From the IMG/VR virus record IMGVR_UViG_3300030106_007250, positions 1 to 32,973 of that record: DNA of 32,973 nucleotides, one strand, 5' to 3'. A program made the position numbers and the translations under genes. The notes below the pieces were generated by a model. It worked only from the letters and a program-made list of their open reading frames with translations. It was not told the DNA's origin and did no database searches. Shown here one piece after another: positions 1-6,864 of the stretch (position 1 is its first letter; each line of letters begins with the position of its first letter). The stretch is from a virus.

Positions 1-651
1 CTTATTACTCAGTTGTCCAAGAGCGTTGCTTCCGCAGTGAAGGAAGGCTCTGAGGCTAAAACTGTTAGCGAGACTATCCGCGATACTCTCGTAGAACACA
101 ACGAGTCTTGGACAGCCAAGATGGACGTTGAGAAGGAGGCTAAAGCGAAAGCTGAAGCAGAGCTTGCAGAGTTGAAAGACTCTTTCAAGCAGACGAAAGA
201 AGAATTAGATACCCTTAAGAGCGATGTAGAAGCGAAAGCTGCGGTCGATCTCTTTAATGATCGCATGAACTTCATTGACAGCGACTATGACCTTAATGAA
301 AAGGAATTAGCTCTTGTTACCGCTGAAGTTAAGGATCTTGGTTCTTCTGATGAAGATTTTAATTCCTATAAGGAAAAGCTTGAGGTTATTTTTGCTCATA
401 AGCTGAAAAAGAATATCGAAGCCAAAGAAGCTGAGATTAAAGCTCGTATTGACGAAGCTGTAGCTAGCCGCGAAGAAGGGGATGACCCTGATGAAGAGGA
501 AGCTGCGGAAGAGGACGAGCCAGCAGAAGAGCTTGAAGTTGAGGAGGATGAGGCAGAGGCATCTATCCCAAACAATAACGCAGAAGCAAGCGAACAGATT
601 TCTTTTGTCGAGAGGCTTAAGAAGAACTTCTCTGTAGAAGTATCAAATTAA
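1..651 (+). CDS. Capsid scaffold / prohead core protein, C-terminal part (5' end outside window)
   Basis: The reading frame is open from the first base (Leu-Ile-Thr-Gln precede the first possible TTG start at 13), so the gene most likely begins upstream and only its C-terminal 216 residues are visible. The protein is highly charged. It has a long Ala/Glu/Lys heptad-like stretch (window residues about 35-85) that should form a coiled coil, a middle part with a DLFNDRMNFIDSDYDL motif, and a very acidic low-complexity tail of Glu/Asp/Ala before a basic C-terminus (VERLKKNF). This composition, and its place directly before the decoration and major capsid genes, fits an internal scaffold or prohead core protein that is lost during maturation. 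It could equally be the C-terminal scaffold half of a protease-scaffold fusion, because the N-terminus is not seen. The role is inferred from position and composition, not from a recognised family signature. Confidence 0.55.
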   Translation, partial: LITQLSKSVASAVKEGSEAKTVSETIRDTLVEHNESWTAKMDVEKEAKAKAEAELAELKDSFKQTKEELDTLKSDVEAKAAVDLFNDRMNFIDSDYDLNEKELALVTAEVKDLGSSDEDFNSYKEKLEVIFAHKLKKNIEAKEAEIKARIDEAVASREEGDDPDEEEAAEEDEPAEELEVEEDEAEASIPNNNAEASEQISFVERLKKNFSVEVSN

Positions 652-670
652 TACAATCAACTAATCAATT

Positions 671-1300
671 ATGGCTAACGAAATTACACGTTTATTGCCG
701 TTTCGTCAATACGACGAGAATGATGTTATCAACTTCTATTCTCTCGATACCGAAACGGGCGAAGCGGGTTCTGTTGTTAAGGTAAGCTCGGCTAACCTTA
801 GCACTGATCCTGTCAAGTATGTCCAGCGAGGCGATTCAGACTCGTTCCAGACTACTTTAGGTAACGGTCTTTCCATGTATCCAGAGGTGCCTTACAAGGT
901 CACCAAAATGTCTACAACTGGAGGCAATGAAAAGGCTTTGGGAATCCTTTTGCGAGATGTTCGCAACAAGGACGAGAATGGAGAAAATCTTCTTTACTAT
1001 CCGCAGAAAAAAGAAGAGCTTCAGTGTGTTGTATCTGGTGAAGCTGTTCCTGTCGCTACGAGAGGACTTTTCACTATCAATGTAAAGGGATTAACTAACG
1101 GTGTTGCACCTGCAATTAACTCCTTTGCTGTTCCTTCTCAGAATGGAACTGTTAGTGGAATTGCGAGCACTGCTGCTAATCATCACGCACATCACGCACA
1201 TTCGGTCGGCACCTTCATCGCTACTGGCTTGAGGGAATCACAGGGTGGCACTACCGATGCATTCGCTGGTGCTTACGCAATTCTTAAACTCCGCTGCTAA
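671..1300 (+). CDS. Putative head decoration protein
   Basis: This 209-residue protein lies between the scaffold-like gene and the major capsid gene, the usual place for a capsid decoration or stabilisation protein. The ATG at 671 (MANEITRLLPFRQYDEND) is the first in-frame start after the previous stop. It has no Shine-Dalgarno sequence; the 19-nt leader is AT-rich. The sequence is beta-rich, with Gly, Val and Thr and no membrane segment or signal peptide. A histidine cluster, NHHAHHAHSVG, lies at about residues 170-180 in a region that otherwise looks like a trimer-type beta domain. Codon use is as GC-rich as in the neighbouring capsid gene, which fits high expression. I recognise no family signature, so the function rests on gene order. 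A minor capsid or head-fibre protein is an alternative. Confidence 0.5.
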   Translation: MANEITRLLPFRQYDENDVINFYSLDTETGEAGSVVKVSSANLSTDPVKYVQRGDSDSFQTTLGNGLSMYPEVPYKVTKMSTTGGNEKALGILLRDVRNKDENGENLLYYPQKKEELQCVVSGEAVPVATRGLFTINVKGLTNGVAPAINSFAVPSQNGTVSGIASTAANHHAHHAHSVGTFIATGLRESQGGTTDAFAGAYAILKLRC

Positions 1301-1312
1301 TATTTTACGATC

Positions 1313-2476
1313 ATGAAAATCACAATTAAAAGAACTGAAGATCAGTTGGCTCTTATTAGAGCTATGGGATCTAATAATCGTGAAGAGGCTTATGAGGCAC
1401 AGGCAGCAGTTGCAGAACTGCTTGGACCTGTGGTGTCAGAGGTTATCAACAACGCTCCTACTATAGCAAATCTGTATAGCACGATTTCTTATGGAGAAGA
1501 TGATAATCCATCTTTGCCTTTGGATCTTTTCTACGATATCACTGATGAGGATTACATCGAGGTGTATTCTCAGCAGGTTGCTGGTGGGCTTCCTTATAGT
1601 CAAGTCTTTCCTGCTCACAACGAACTCAAGTTCACGACTTACACCTTGGACAGCGCCCTTGCGTTTGATCGCAAGTATGTCCGTAAGGCTCGTCTTGATG
1701 TTGTTAGCAAGACTTTCACTAGGATGGCCCAAGAGGTTATGCTCAAGCAGACCAAAACTGCTTTCAACGTCCTTGCGACTGCATTAGCAAAGGGAACTGG
1801 AACTAGCGGAAGTGCTGGAGACCAGATTATCTCTGCTGTTGCTGGCGGTGGCGTTGGTAAGACAGGTAGGTTTGTTCTTGCTGACTTGAACAACTTAATT
1901 ACAAAGAGTAAGCGCATCAACAGTTCCTTCAGTGGAGGGACTCCTGTTGGTGGTGTTAAGTCTGGACTCACTGACCTTCTGGTTTCCCCAGAAATGGTTG
2001 AGGAGCTTCGTGGAATGGCTTACAACCCAATTAACGACAAGAATGCACCTGCTGGTGGAACTGTCGCTGATGGTCAGCTTGCACCAGAGGCTCTTCGCCA
2101 AGAGCTTTACAGTGCTGCTGGTCTCCCTAGTTTCTATGGTATTAACATCATGGAGATTAACGAAATGGGTGTCAACCAGCGTTACAACAAACTCTTTGAT
2201 GCTATCTTGACTTCTGAGGGTCTCACCCCTGAAGGTCCTGCTGGCAGTGGTAACTGGACTCAGACTACTGATGAGATTCTCATCGGGGTTGACCGCTCTA
2301 AGGACGCTCTTATTCGTCCTACGGTTGTTGGTGAGGGATCACCTTCTGAATTCCAAGTTCTTGTGGACGATCAGTTCTCTGTTCGTCAGAACAAGATTGG
2401 TTACTACGGTAAAGTTGAAGAGGGTCGTATCTGCATCAACAATAAAGCCCTTATCGGCTTGGTTGCTGGAGCGTAA
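1313..2476 (+). CDS. Major capsid protein (HK97-like fold)
   Basis: This 387-residue protein begins 12 nt after the decoration gene, and a strong terminator follows it at once. The layout is as expected for an HK97-fold capsid protein. There is an N-terminal helical arm (residues 1-50), an E-loop/P-domain region around YSQQVAGGLPYSQVFPAHNE, a long spine-helix segment (VSKTFTRMAQEVMLKQTKTAFNV is too long to be a loop), and an A-domain-like stretch with LLVSPEMVEELRGMAYNPIN, typical of capsid proteins of this fold. The C-terminus, VLVDDQFSVRQNKIGYYGKVEEG followed by a short hydrophobic tail, matches the usual beta-strand ending. GC content is clearly above that of the later tail genes, consistent with codon optimisation of the most abundant virion protein. 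No Shine-Dalgarno sequence precedes the ATG. Assignment is by fold pattern and gene order; no sequence search was possible. Confidence 0.8.
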   Translation: MKITIKRTEDQLALIRAMGSNNREEAYEAQAAVAELLGPVVSEVINNAPTIANLYSTISYGEDDNPSLPLDLFYDITDEDYIEVYSQQVAGGLPYSQVFPAHNELKFTTYTLDSALAFDRKYVRKARLDVVSKTFTRMAQEVMLKQTKTAFNVLATALAKGTGTSGSAGDQIISAVAGGGVGKTGRFVLADLNNLITKSKRINSSFSGGTPVGGVKSGLTDLLVSPEMVEELRGMAYNPINDKNAPAGGTVADGQLAPEALRQELYSAAGLPSFYGINIMEINEMGVNQRYNKLFDAILTSEGLTPEGPAGSGNWTQTTDEILIGVDRSKDALIRPTVVGEGSPSEFQVLVDDQFSVRQNKIGYYGKVEEGRICINNKALIGLVAGA

Positions 2477-2500
2477 GCGATATAATGCTTCATATAAAGA

Positions 2501-2530
2501 GAGTCGCCTCGAAAGGGGCGGCTCTTTTTT
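2501..2530 (+). terminator. Rho-independent terminator after the capsid gene
   Basis: A 10-bp stem (2501-2510 with 2515-2524) closes a GAAA tetraloop (2511-2514) and is followed by six T residues (2525-2530). One T-G wobble lies next to the loop-closing pair and a second G-T pair lies in the lower stem; the rest is Watson-Crick and GC-rich. It starts 24 nt after the capsid stop codon and should end or attenuate the capsid transcript. Confidence 0.92.
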
Positions 2531-2531
2531 A

Positions 2532-2560
2532 TTGATATTTTATAAAAATTTTACTATCAT
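2532..2560 (+). promoter_or_regulatory. Sigma70-like promoter for the connector genes
   Basis: TTGATA (2532-2537), a 17-nt spacer and TATCAT (2555-2560) each match the sigma70 consensus at 5 of 6 positions. They lie directly between the capsid terminator and the next gene. The predicted start site, 6-8 nt after the -10 box, falls at 2566-2568, on the ATG itself, so the transcript would be leaderless. A short ATG-TTA-TGA frame at 2561 is not a gene. Confidence 0.6.
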
Positions 2561-2565
2561 ATGTT

Positions 2566-3018
2566 ATGAGTAAGAAAAAATCTGCTAAAAAGAAAACTAC
2601 AAATAAAGAGGTTTCTCCAGAAATGCAAGTTTCTAAGGGGGTAGAGAAAAAGCACTTAGAGGAGTTTGATGTTACAGACGGGAAAGATAGGACTGAGAAG
2701 GAGAAGCAAATCGAAAATGTAAAAGAGTTGGAGGAATTACTAGGAATGCCTCAAATGAATCCTTATGGGACTTTGCATAGAGATGTTTTCAGGCACCGCA
2801 TAGATGCCTGTTCTGTTGCTGAATTGACTGATCTAGCGGCAAGAGTTGGTATACCTAGAGAAAGAAATATGAACTTGCTCAGAAAATCTCTTTTAAAATC
2901 TTTTGATTATTATGTGCAGAAACATAACGTGACTGTGCAGGGTTCTGCTAAACCAATTATAGATCCAAGTTCCCCAGACTACGAATCTACTGTAAAGTTA
3001 TTTAAAGAAGGTTTTTAA
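2566..3018 (+). CDS. Hypothetical protein of the head-tail connector region
   Basis: This 150-residue protein starts a new transcription unit after the capsid terminator. The first 60 residues are very rich in Lys, Glu and Ser (MSKKKSAKKKTTNKE), probably disordered, then helical and charged. The C-terminal half is compact, with VAELTDLAARVGIPRERNMNLL, a helix-turn-helix pattern that recalls SAP/Rho-N-like small helical domains, although I cannot assign it firmly. The ATG at 2566 is preceded by a promoter rather than a Shine-Dalgarno sequence. It is separated by 3 nt from the next gene and is probably co-transcribed with the next four. Its place suggests a head-completion or packaging-adaptor role, but that is inference only. 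Confidence 0.6.
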   Translation: MSKKKSAKKKTTNKEVSPEMQVSKGVEKKHLEEFDVTDGKDRTEKEKQIENVKELEELLGMPQMNPYGTLHRDVFRHRIDACSVAELTDLAARVGIPRERNMNLLRKSLLKSFDYYVQKHNVTVQGSAKPIIDPSSPDYESTVKLFKEGF

Positions 3019-3021
3019 ATA

Positions 3022-3510
3022 ATGAATGATCTTGGTGTGATAGCTAGTGGAATCGTAACTTACGATTTCCCTAATGATACTGGCTCATATAATATGAGCT
3101 TTGTTTCTGGTTGGCTGGAAACAAATATTGGTGAATTAAATGGCTACATACATGAAGAGTTTGAGGTTGATTCTACTGGCGCGATCAGGATGGACGGAAC
3201 TGGGCTAGCCCCAGTTGAAATAAATATTTTCGGAACACTCTATGAGCTTTGGTATTATAGTAAATCAGCAAGAGAGTCGTTAAGGTCTTTTACTTATTCT
3301 GATTCTGTTGATTGGGTTACAATTAAGGAGGGAGACACAACCCTCCAAAGACAAAATAAAAACTCTGTTGCTAAAACATACAAAGACTTAGCAGAAGAGA
3401 CCTCAAATAGATTAGACGATCTTATATTTCAATACAACTATCAAAAATCTTCTCCGTTACAAGTCGCTGGAACGGATGGAACTTATAACTTATCTGGCCA
3501 ATTAGTGTAG
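3022..3510 (+). CDS. Putative head-tail connector / head-completion protein
   Basis: This 162-residue protein, MNDLGVIASGIVTYDFPNDT onward, begins 3 nt after the previous stop and ends 1 nt before the next ATG, so it belongs to one tight operon. The N-terminal half looks beta-rich and the C-terminal half helical: YSKSARESLRSF, a Trp-containing strand, then a Lys/Asn/Glu-rich helix with KTYKDLAEETSNRLDDLIFQ. There is no signal peptide, membrane segment or catalytic motif. Small proteins of this size directly between the capsid and tail tube genes usually form the connector (adaptor, stopper or terminator rings). I cannot say which ring this is. The real gene status is supported by uninterrupted coding and spacing, the function only by context. 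Confidence 0.6.
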   Translation: MNDLGVIASGIVTYDFPNDTGSYNMSFVSGWLETNIGELNGYIHEEFEVDSTGAIRMDGTGLAPVEINIFGTLYELWYYSKSARESLRSFTYSDSVDWVTIKEGDTTLQRQNKNSVAKTYKDLAEETSNRLDDLIFQYNYQKSSPLQVAGTDGTYNLSGQLV

Positions 3511-3511
3511 T

Positions 3512-3958
3512 ATGGCTTCACTTCTTACAGACGCGGAAAAAACTGCCATAAATTCGGCTCTTAGCGATGTTCATGATACTTTTGCTAGGAACATATATGT
3601 TTATGTAGAGGAGACCGCCTCTGTGCCTGTAGAGCTTAATTACAACCCTTTATACGGTAGGAGAAAGGATGCAACGAAAATCTCTTCTGAGCAGACGCTA
3701 ACTAAGTATACTTATGCTGCCCGCATTTATTACAAGAACGAGCAAAAGGAGGATATTCTTGATGGTAATGGACAAATGAGCCTCATGGCTTCTGAGGGGC
3801 AGATAAGAATCAAAGTTAAGTCTGATGCTTATGAAAAGATTAAGATTTGTTCTAAAATAGAAGTTGATAATGAATTATTTATTGTTGACGGAGATGCCAA
3901 AGTGATTGGTCCATTTGATGCTCAATTTTACTCTATTTTTCTGAAGCGTGAGAACTAA
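3512..3958 (+). CDS. Putative head-closure (stopper) protein
   Basis: This 148-residue protein starts 1 nt after the previous stop and overlaps the next start by one base. It has an N-terminal helix (LLTDAEKTAINSALSDVHDT) followed by a beta-rich body with YVYVEETASVPVELNYNPLYG. It ends with a strand pair containing IEVDNELFIVDGDAKVIGP and then FDAQFYSIFLKREN. The C-terminal pattern, strand-turn-strand followed by an aromatic strand with FYSIFLKR, resembles head-closure or stopper proteins of siphoviruses that cap the portal channel. That resemblance is by eye and weak, so a neck or tail-terminator role is also possible. No Shine-Dalgarno sequence is present; translation is likely coupled to the previous gene. 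Confidence 0.55.
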   Translation: MASLLTDAEKTAINSALSDVHDTFARNIYVYVEETASVPVELNYNPLYGRRKDATKISSEQTLTKYTYAARIYYKNEQKEDILDGNGQMSLMASEGQIRIKVKSDAYEKIKICSKIEVDNELFIVDGDAKVIGPFDAQFYSIFLKREN

Positions 3959-4599
3959 TGGCTGGGGGAAAATTTATGTCGGTGTCAAAGCCCGTGGTGA
4001 CCATAAACGCCAAGGAGCTTTTGAGAGAGTTAACTGTAGATAGCCCAAACCATAAAAGAATGGGCATGGCCATAAGATCGGTCATAGAACCCAAAATACA
4101 AGAGAGACAAAAAGAGTTACAGCAGAATTTTGCATCTCATCCAATCACTATTGAGTTAAACGCAGGGCCAAGAGCTTCAAACACTAGTGGGACTTTAGGT
4201 GGGTATGGTAACCTTTTTTCTTTTATAGGATTTTCTTCTGGAGATCGTCCCACAGAAGTAATATCTCAGATATTTAAGGAAAAAATTAAATTCAAAGTTA
4301 GAAGAAAAAACAATAGAGGTCAATATACGGTTACATTCTTTATACCATCTGTTGATGAGATATATGGATTAACCCCGATACCTTGGATGACTGGCAAAAG
4401 CTGGGCGCAAAGCATAGAAGAGGGCGGTTTAACCAACTTGGGTCAATATCTGTTTAGCAGTTCGGGATTTGGTGGGTCTAGCTCTGGGACGGGTATACAG
4501 GTCAAAAATAGATCTTCTAGTGTAAGTTTTAGTAGGACTCCATATATTGAGAAATTAATACAAAATTTTACAAAAAGATTATTGAGATTAGATAAATGA
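3958..4599 (+). CDS. Putative neck / tail-completion protein
   Basis: This 213-residue protein overlaps the previous gene by 1 nt and the next by 4 nt. The ATG at 3958 gives MAGGKFMSVSKPVVTINAK; an alternative start lies six codons later. The N-terminal part is helical (MAIRSVIEPKIQERQKELQQ). The middle has a Gly/Ser-rich linker, a basic strand (KIKFKVRRKNNRGQYTV) and a Trp-containing loop (IPWMTGKSWAQSIEEGGL). The C-terminus is Ser-rich and ends with a basic helix (YIEKLIQNFTKRLLRLDK). This layout recalls HK97 gp10-type neck proteins, which also combine a helical N-terminus with an Arg-rich end, but the match is not certain. Its place before the tail tube gene supports a neck or tail-terminator role. 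Confidence 0.55.
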   Translation: MAGGKFMSVSKPVVTINAKELLRELTVDSPNHKRMGMAIRSVIEPKIQERQKELQQNFASHPITIELNAGPRASNTSGTLGGYGNLFSFIGFSSGDRPTEVISQIFKEKIKFKVRRKNNRGQYTVTFFIPSVDEIYGLTPIPWMTGKSWAQSIEEGGLTNLGQYLFSSSGFGGSSSGTGIQVKNRSSSVSFSRTPYIEKLIQNFTKRLLRLDK

Positions 4600-5480
4600 A
4601 GGCTCAGTTTGACCAGAATATTTTATCCAGTTTCTACCTATGGTTTGAAAACCGTTTATTAGGTAGTTCTGCGAAAGCTTATAAAACAGATTTAAGCAAT
4701 GCTTTTACTTCTGGGTCTTTTCCTGATGTCCCGCCTAGCCATATTGCTTTCCAAGGAAAATATAGATCATTGGTTGGTGAATATGGAGTAGACCAACCTA
4801 ACTCTGGATTTTTTTTAAATAATGCTTTTATTAGTGGTAATTATGATCAAAACGGCGGGGTCTTTACAGATTATGAAAATGGCAGGTTAATTTTTCCGAA
4901 AGCTTCTGGAGCTTCTATAGCTGGTAAGGAATTGACTGCGAATTCGACAGTAAAGGAAGTAAATACCTATATTACAAATGATACAGACGCGCAAATAATC
5001 CTCCATTCTGACTTTAAGGATAGCGCAACAGAACTACCGTATCAATATGGCAAAACTGGGGAGTATGATGAAACAACATATTTTTTACCTGCTTGTTTTA
5101 TATCTGTAGCCTCCTCTGATAACAAAGAATTTTCTTTTGGGGGAGAGGAAGATACCAGAACCAGAATGAGGGTAATGGTCCTATCTTTCGATAATTACAC
5201 ACTAGATTCTGTTCTTTCTCTATTCAGGGATACAGTCAGAAGAGATATTACGCATATTCCGTATGAAGACTTTCCGTATGGGTTTTCCTTTTCAATTAAA
5301 GATTTCCCCTACAGTTACGACAATTTAGTTGATGCTCAGTCTAGCCCAGTCAAATCGCATATTGAGAGCGTTTCTGTGTCAAAAATAGTCTCAGAAAGAA
5401 TCAGGGAAAATTTAAATAAAAATATCTCAATTGGCTATATAGACTTTGAATTATGCACTTATCGTTTCCCTAGACTCTAA
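4596..5480 (+). CDS. Putative tail-completion / tail-terminator protein
   Basis: This 294-residue protein overlaps the previous gene by 4 nt (ATGA) and is the last gene before a gap with regulatory motifs and the tail tube gene. It begins MKAQFDQNILSSFYLWFENR, a helix typical of tail-terminator proteins, and has a large central Gly/Ser/Asn-rich insert (about residues 50-130). It continues with a beta segment (TRMRVMVLSFDNYTLDSVLS), then an aromatic stretch with repeated DFPY elements (YEDFPYGFSFSIKDFPYSYD), and ends with IGYIDFELCTYRFPRL. The beta-helix-beta ends suit a ring protein of the neck, but no family signature is clear. The insert makes it longer than usual tail terminators (about 130-180 residues). 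Confidence 0.5.
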   Translation: MKAQFDQNILSSFYLWFENRLLGSSAKAYKTDLSNAFTSGSFPDVPPSHIAFQGKYRSLVGEYGVDQPNSGFFLNNAFISGNYDQNGGVFTDYENGRLIFPKASGASIAGKELTANSTVKEVNTYITNDTDAQIILHSDFKDSATELPYQYGKTGEYDETTYFLPACFISVASSDNKEFSFGGEEDTRTRMRVMVLSFDNYTLDSVLSLFRDTVRRDITHIPYEDFPYGFSFSIKDFPYSYDNLVDAQSSPVKSHIESVSVSKIVSERIRENLNKNISIGYIDFELCTYRFPRL

Positions 5481-5484
5481 ATCC

Positions 5485-5511
5485 GTGTAAGAAAGTGTAA
5501 ACATTTCACTT
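5485..5511 (+). promoter_or_regulatory. Tandem GTGTAA elements with dyad before the tail tube gene
   Basis: GTGTAA occurs twice, at 5485-5490 and 5495-5500, in the 46-nt gap before the tail tube gene. The second copy lies in a dyad of AAGTG and CACTT arms (5493-5510). The same hexamer lies before four other unit-starting genes, so this is probably a promoter element or operator. A downstream TTTAAT (5511-5516) could serve as a -10 box, but no matching -35 box is seen. Confidence 0.45.
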
Positions 5512-5526
5512 TTAATTTAAATTAAC

Positions 5527-6798
5527 ATGGCTTCTAGAACTAGAGTAATCTCACAAAGCAAAGCTGTTTATATAGCTCCCACAGGCACTATTAGTGGTTT
5601 GGGTGCTGTAGGAATGCACAAAACTGGCGTTATGCCACAACAGCTTCATCGCGTTGACACTTTCTCTTTTGATGTTGACATCGCTGGAGGGCGACAAGAC
5701 ATTAGGGAATTTGGGCAATTAGCGCGAATTGGAACAATCACACTTGGTGATTTAAACCCGTCATTTTCATTAGGTTATTATCTTGGTAACGGCGAAAATG
5801 AGGCGAACATAGGATTTAACCCACTTGGGCAAACAGCAGCAGGTTTACAAGATCAATTTATATCTGGTATTCTCTCAGAAGACCCGCAGAAAAGGGAGAA
5901 AAACTTGTTTGTGTTAACGGTAAAAGAGGGAGAAGATGCATTCGCTGCAACAAGTTCTTTTATTGATAACCCAACAGGAAGATTTACTACCGCCGAAAGA
6001 GCGGGACATGATGTCGTATCTTTTGGAAACTGCAACTTCGAAAGTTACAATGTGAATTTTGCTGTAGGAGAAATTCCAAGGGTAGATATTGAGGGAACAG
6101 CAGAGAACGTAACATTCGACACAACCAGTTCTGGATTGTATAATCCATCACTTAACAAAGAAGGTGGACGAGCAGATACTGGGCAGTTTATGCTTGGAAC
6201 TCCAACAACTGGAAACATGGATGTTCTTGTGCTTAGGCCAGAAGATGTGACTCTTAGTTTTGACAACACCTCCTTTACCTTTGGTGGAACCGACTTAAGT
6301 GACATGCATGTTCAAAGTGCTTCTATTGAAGTTCCTCTTTCAAGGACTCCTATTGAGGCTCTTGGTTCTGCTAAAGCAGTAGCCAAGCCGTTAGACTTCC
6401 CAATTAACGTCACAATGAATGTTAGTGCGTTACTGAAGAATTTCAGTGCAGGTCAAATTGACAAAATTCTAACTGGTGCTGCTGGTAACGAGACTACGAA
6501 CATTACCCTTAAAGTGAAGGGCGACGATGGGGCGCATAGGCATATCTATACAATGCAAAAAGCAGTGATGGACTCGCAAGGTTTCTCACAAGGGCTAGAT
6601 GATAACGAGACTCTTGATCTTGTCTTCTCAACTCAAATTGGAGGTGTGAACCAAACTGATCAAGGATTCTTCTACTCTGGTGCAGCAGGAGCAACGAGGG
6701 ATAAATACTCTGCCACTGCCGCCAGTGATGTCTTCCAACAGGGTTTCTTATACTTTAAGAACAACAGTAAGGGCAAGTATTCCGCTTCGGACGGTTAA
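5527..6798 (+). CDS. Major tail tube protein
   Basis: This 423-residue beta-rich protein starts its own unit, between GTGTAA elements and a strong terminator, and has GC-richer codons like the capsid gene, as expected for the second most abundant virion protein. It seems to consist of two tube-like halves. The N-terminal half has HRVDTFSFDVDIAGGRQDI followed by a REFGQLARIG strand. The C-terminal half has SIEVPLSRTPIEALGSAK, then INVTMNVSALLKNF and NITLKVKGDDGA. The C-terminal half is clearly paralogous to the 282-residue protein encoded next (shared TP-x3-LG strand, a K-x-KDxDGA-like strand and an LDDNxT motif). The ATG is preceded by an AT-rich leader without Shine-Dalgarno sequence. It is longer than most siphoviral tube proteins (about 150-250 residues), which fits a two-domain form. 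A sheath protein was considered, but no sheath features are seen. Confidence 0.7.
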   Translation: MASRTRVISQSKAVYIAPTGTISGLGAVGMHKTGVMPQQLHRVDTFSFDVDIAGGRQDIREFGQLARIGTITLGDLNPSFSLGYYLGNGENEANIGFNPLGQTAAGLQDQFISGILSEDPQKREKNLFVLTVKEGEDAFAATSSFIDNPTGRFTTAERAGHDVVSFGNCNFESYNVNFAVGEIPRVDIEGTAENVTFDTTSSGLYNPSLNKEGGRADTGQFMLGTPTTGNMDVLVLRPEDVTLSFDNTSFTFGGTDLSDMHVQSASIEVPLSRTPIEALGSAKAVAKPLDFPINVTMNVSALLKNFSAGQIDKILTGAAGNETTNITLKVKGDDGAHRHIYTMQKAVMDSQGFSQGLDDNETLDLVFSTQIGGVNQTDQGFFYSGAAGATRDKYSATAASDVFQQGFLYFKNNSKGKYSASDG

Positions 6799-6820
6799 TA
6801 CTTTGTTAAAATATCAACAG

Positions 6821-6850
6821 AAAAGCCTCGCAGAAATGCGGGGCTTTTTT
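6821..6850 (+). terminator. Rho-independent terminator after the tail tube gene
   Basis: A 12-bp stem (6821-6832 with 6837-6848) closes a GAAA tetraloop (6833-6836). The 3' arm runs into a six-T tract (6845-6850). Apart from one T-G wobble the stem is Watson-Crick. It begins 22 nt after the tube stop codon. Loop and overall design match the terminator after the capsid gene. Confidence 0.92.
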
Positions 6851-6864
6851 GTGTAAACTATTAT
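6851..6864 (+). promoter_or_regulatory. GTGTAA element before the second tube-like gene
   Basis: GTGTAA (6851-6856) directly abuts the T-tract of the terminator and lies 8 nt before the ATG at 6865. TATTAT (6859-6864) touches the start codon and is too close to be the -10 box of a transcript containing the whole gene. If GTGTAA is a -10-like element, transcription would start about 2 nt before the ATG. Confidence 0.4.

Noticed and set aside
9-275. Minus-strand open frame of 88 codons opposite the scaffold-like gene
   Set aside because: It is the antisense shadow of a Ser/Ala/Glu-rich coding sequence; no promoter or start signal, and the plus-strand frame has clear protein character.
2538-2548. 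TATAAAAAT as a T4-like late promoter before 2566
   Set aside because: T4 late promoters are TATAAATA; the match is partial, AT-rich by chance, and the TTGATA/TATCAT pair explains the site better.
5527-6798. Tail sheath protein instead of tube protein
   Set aside because: The protein is shorter than usual sheaths, lacks sheath-like C-terminal features, and is paralogous to a second tube-like protein; no other sheath candidate exists in the window.
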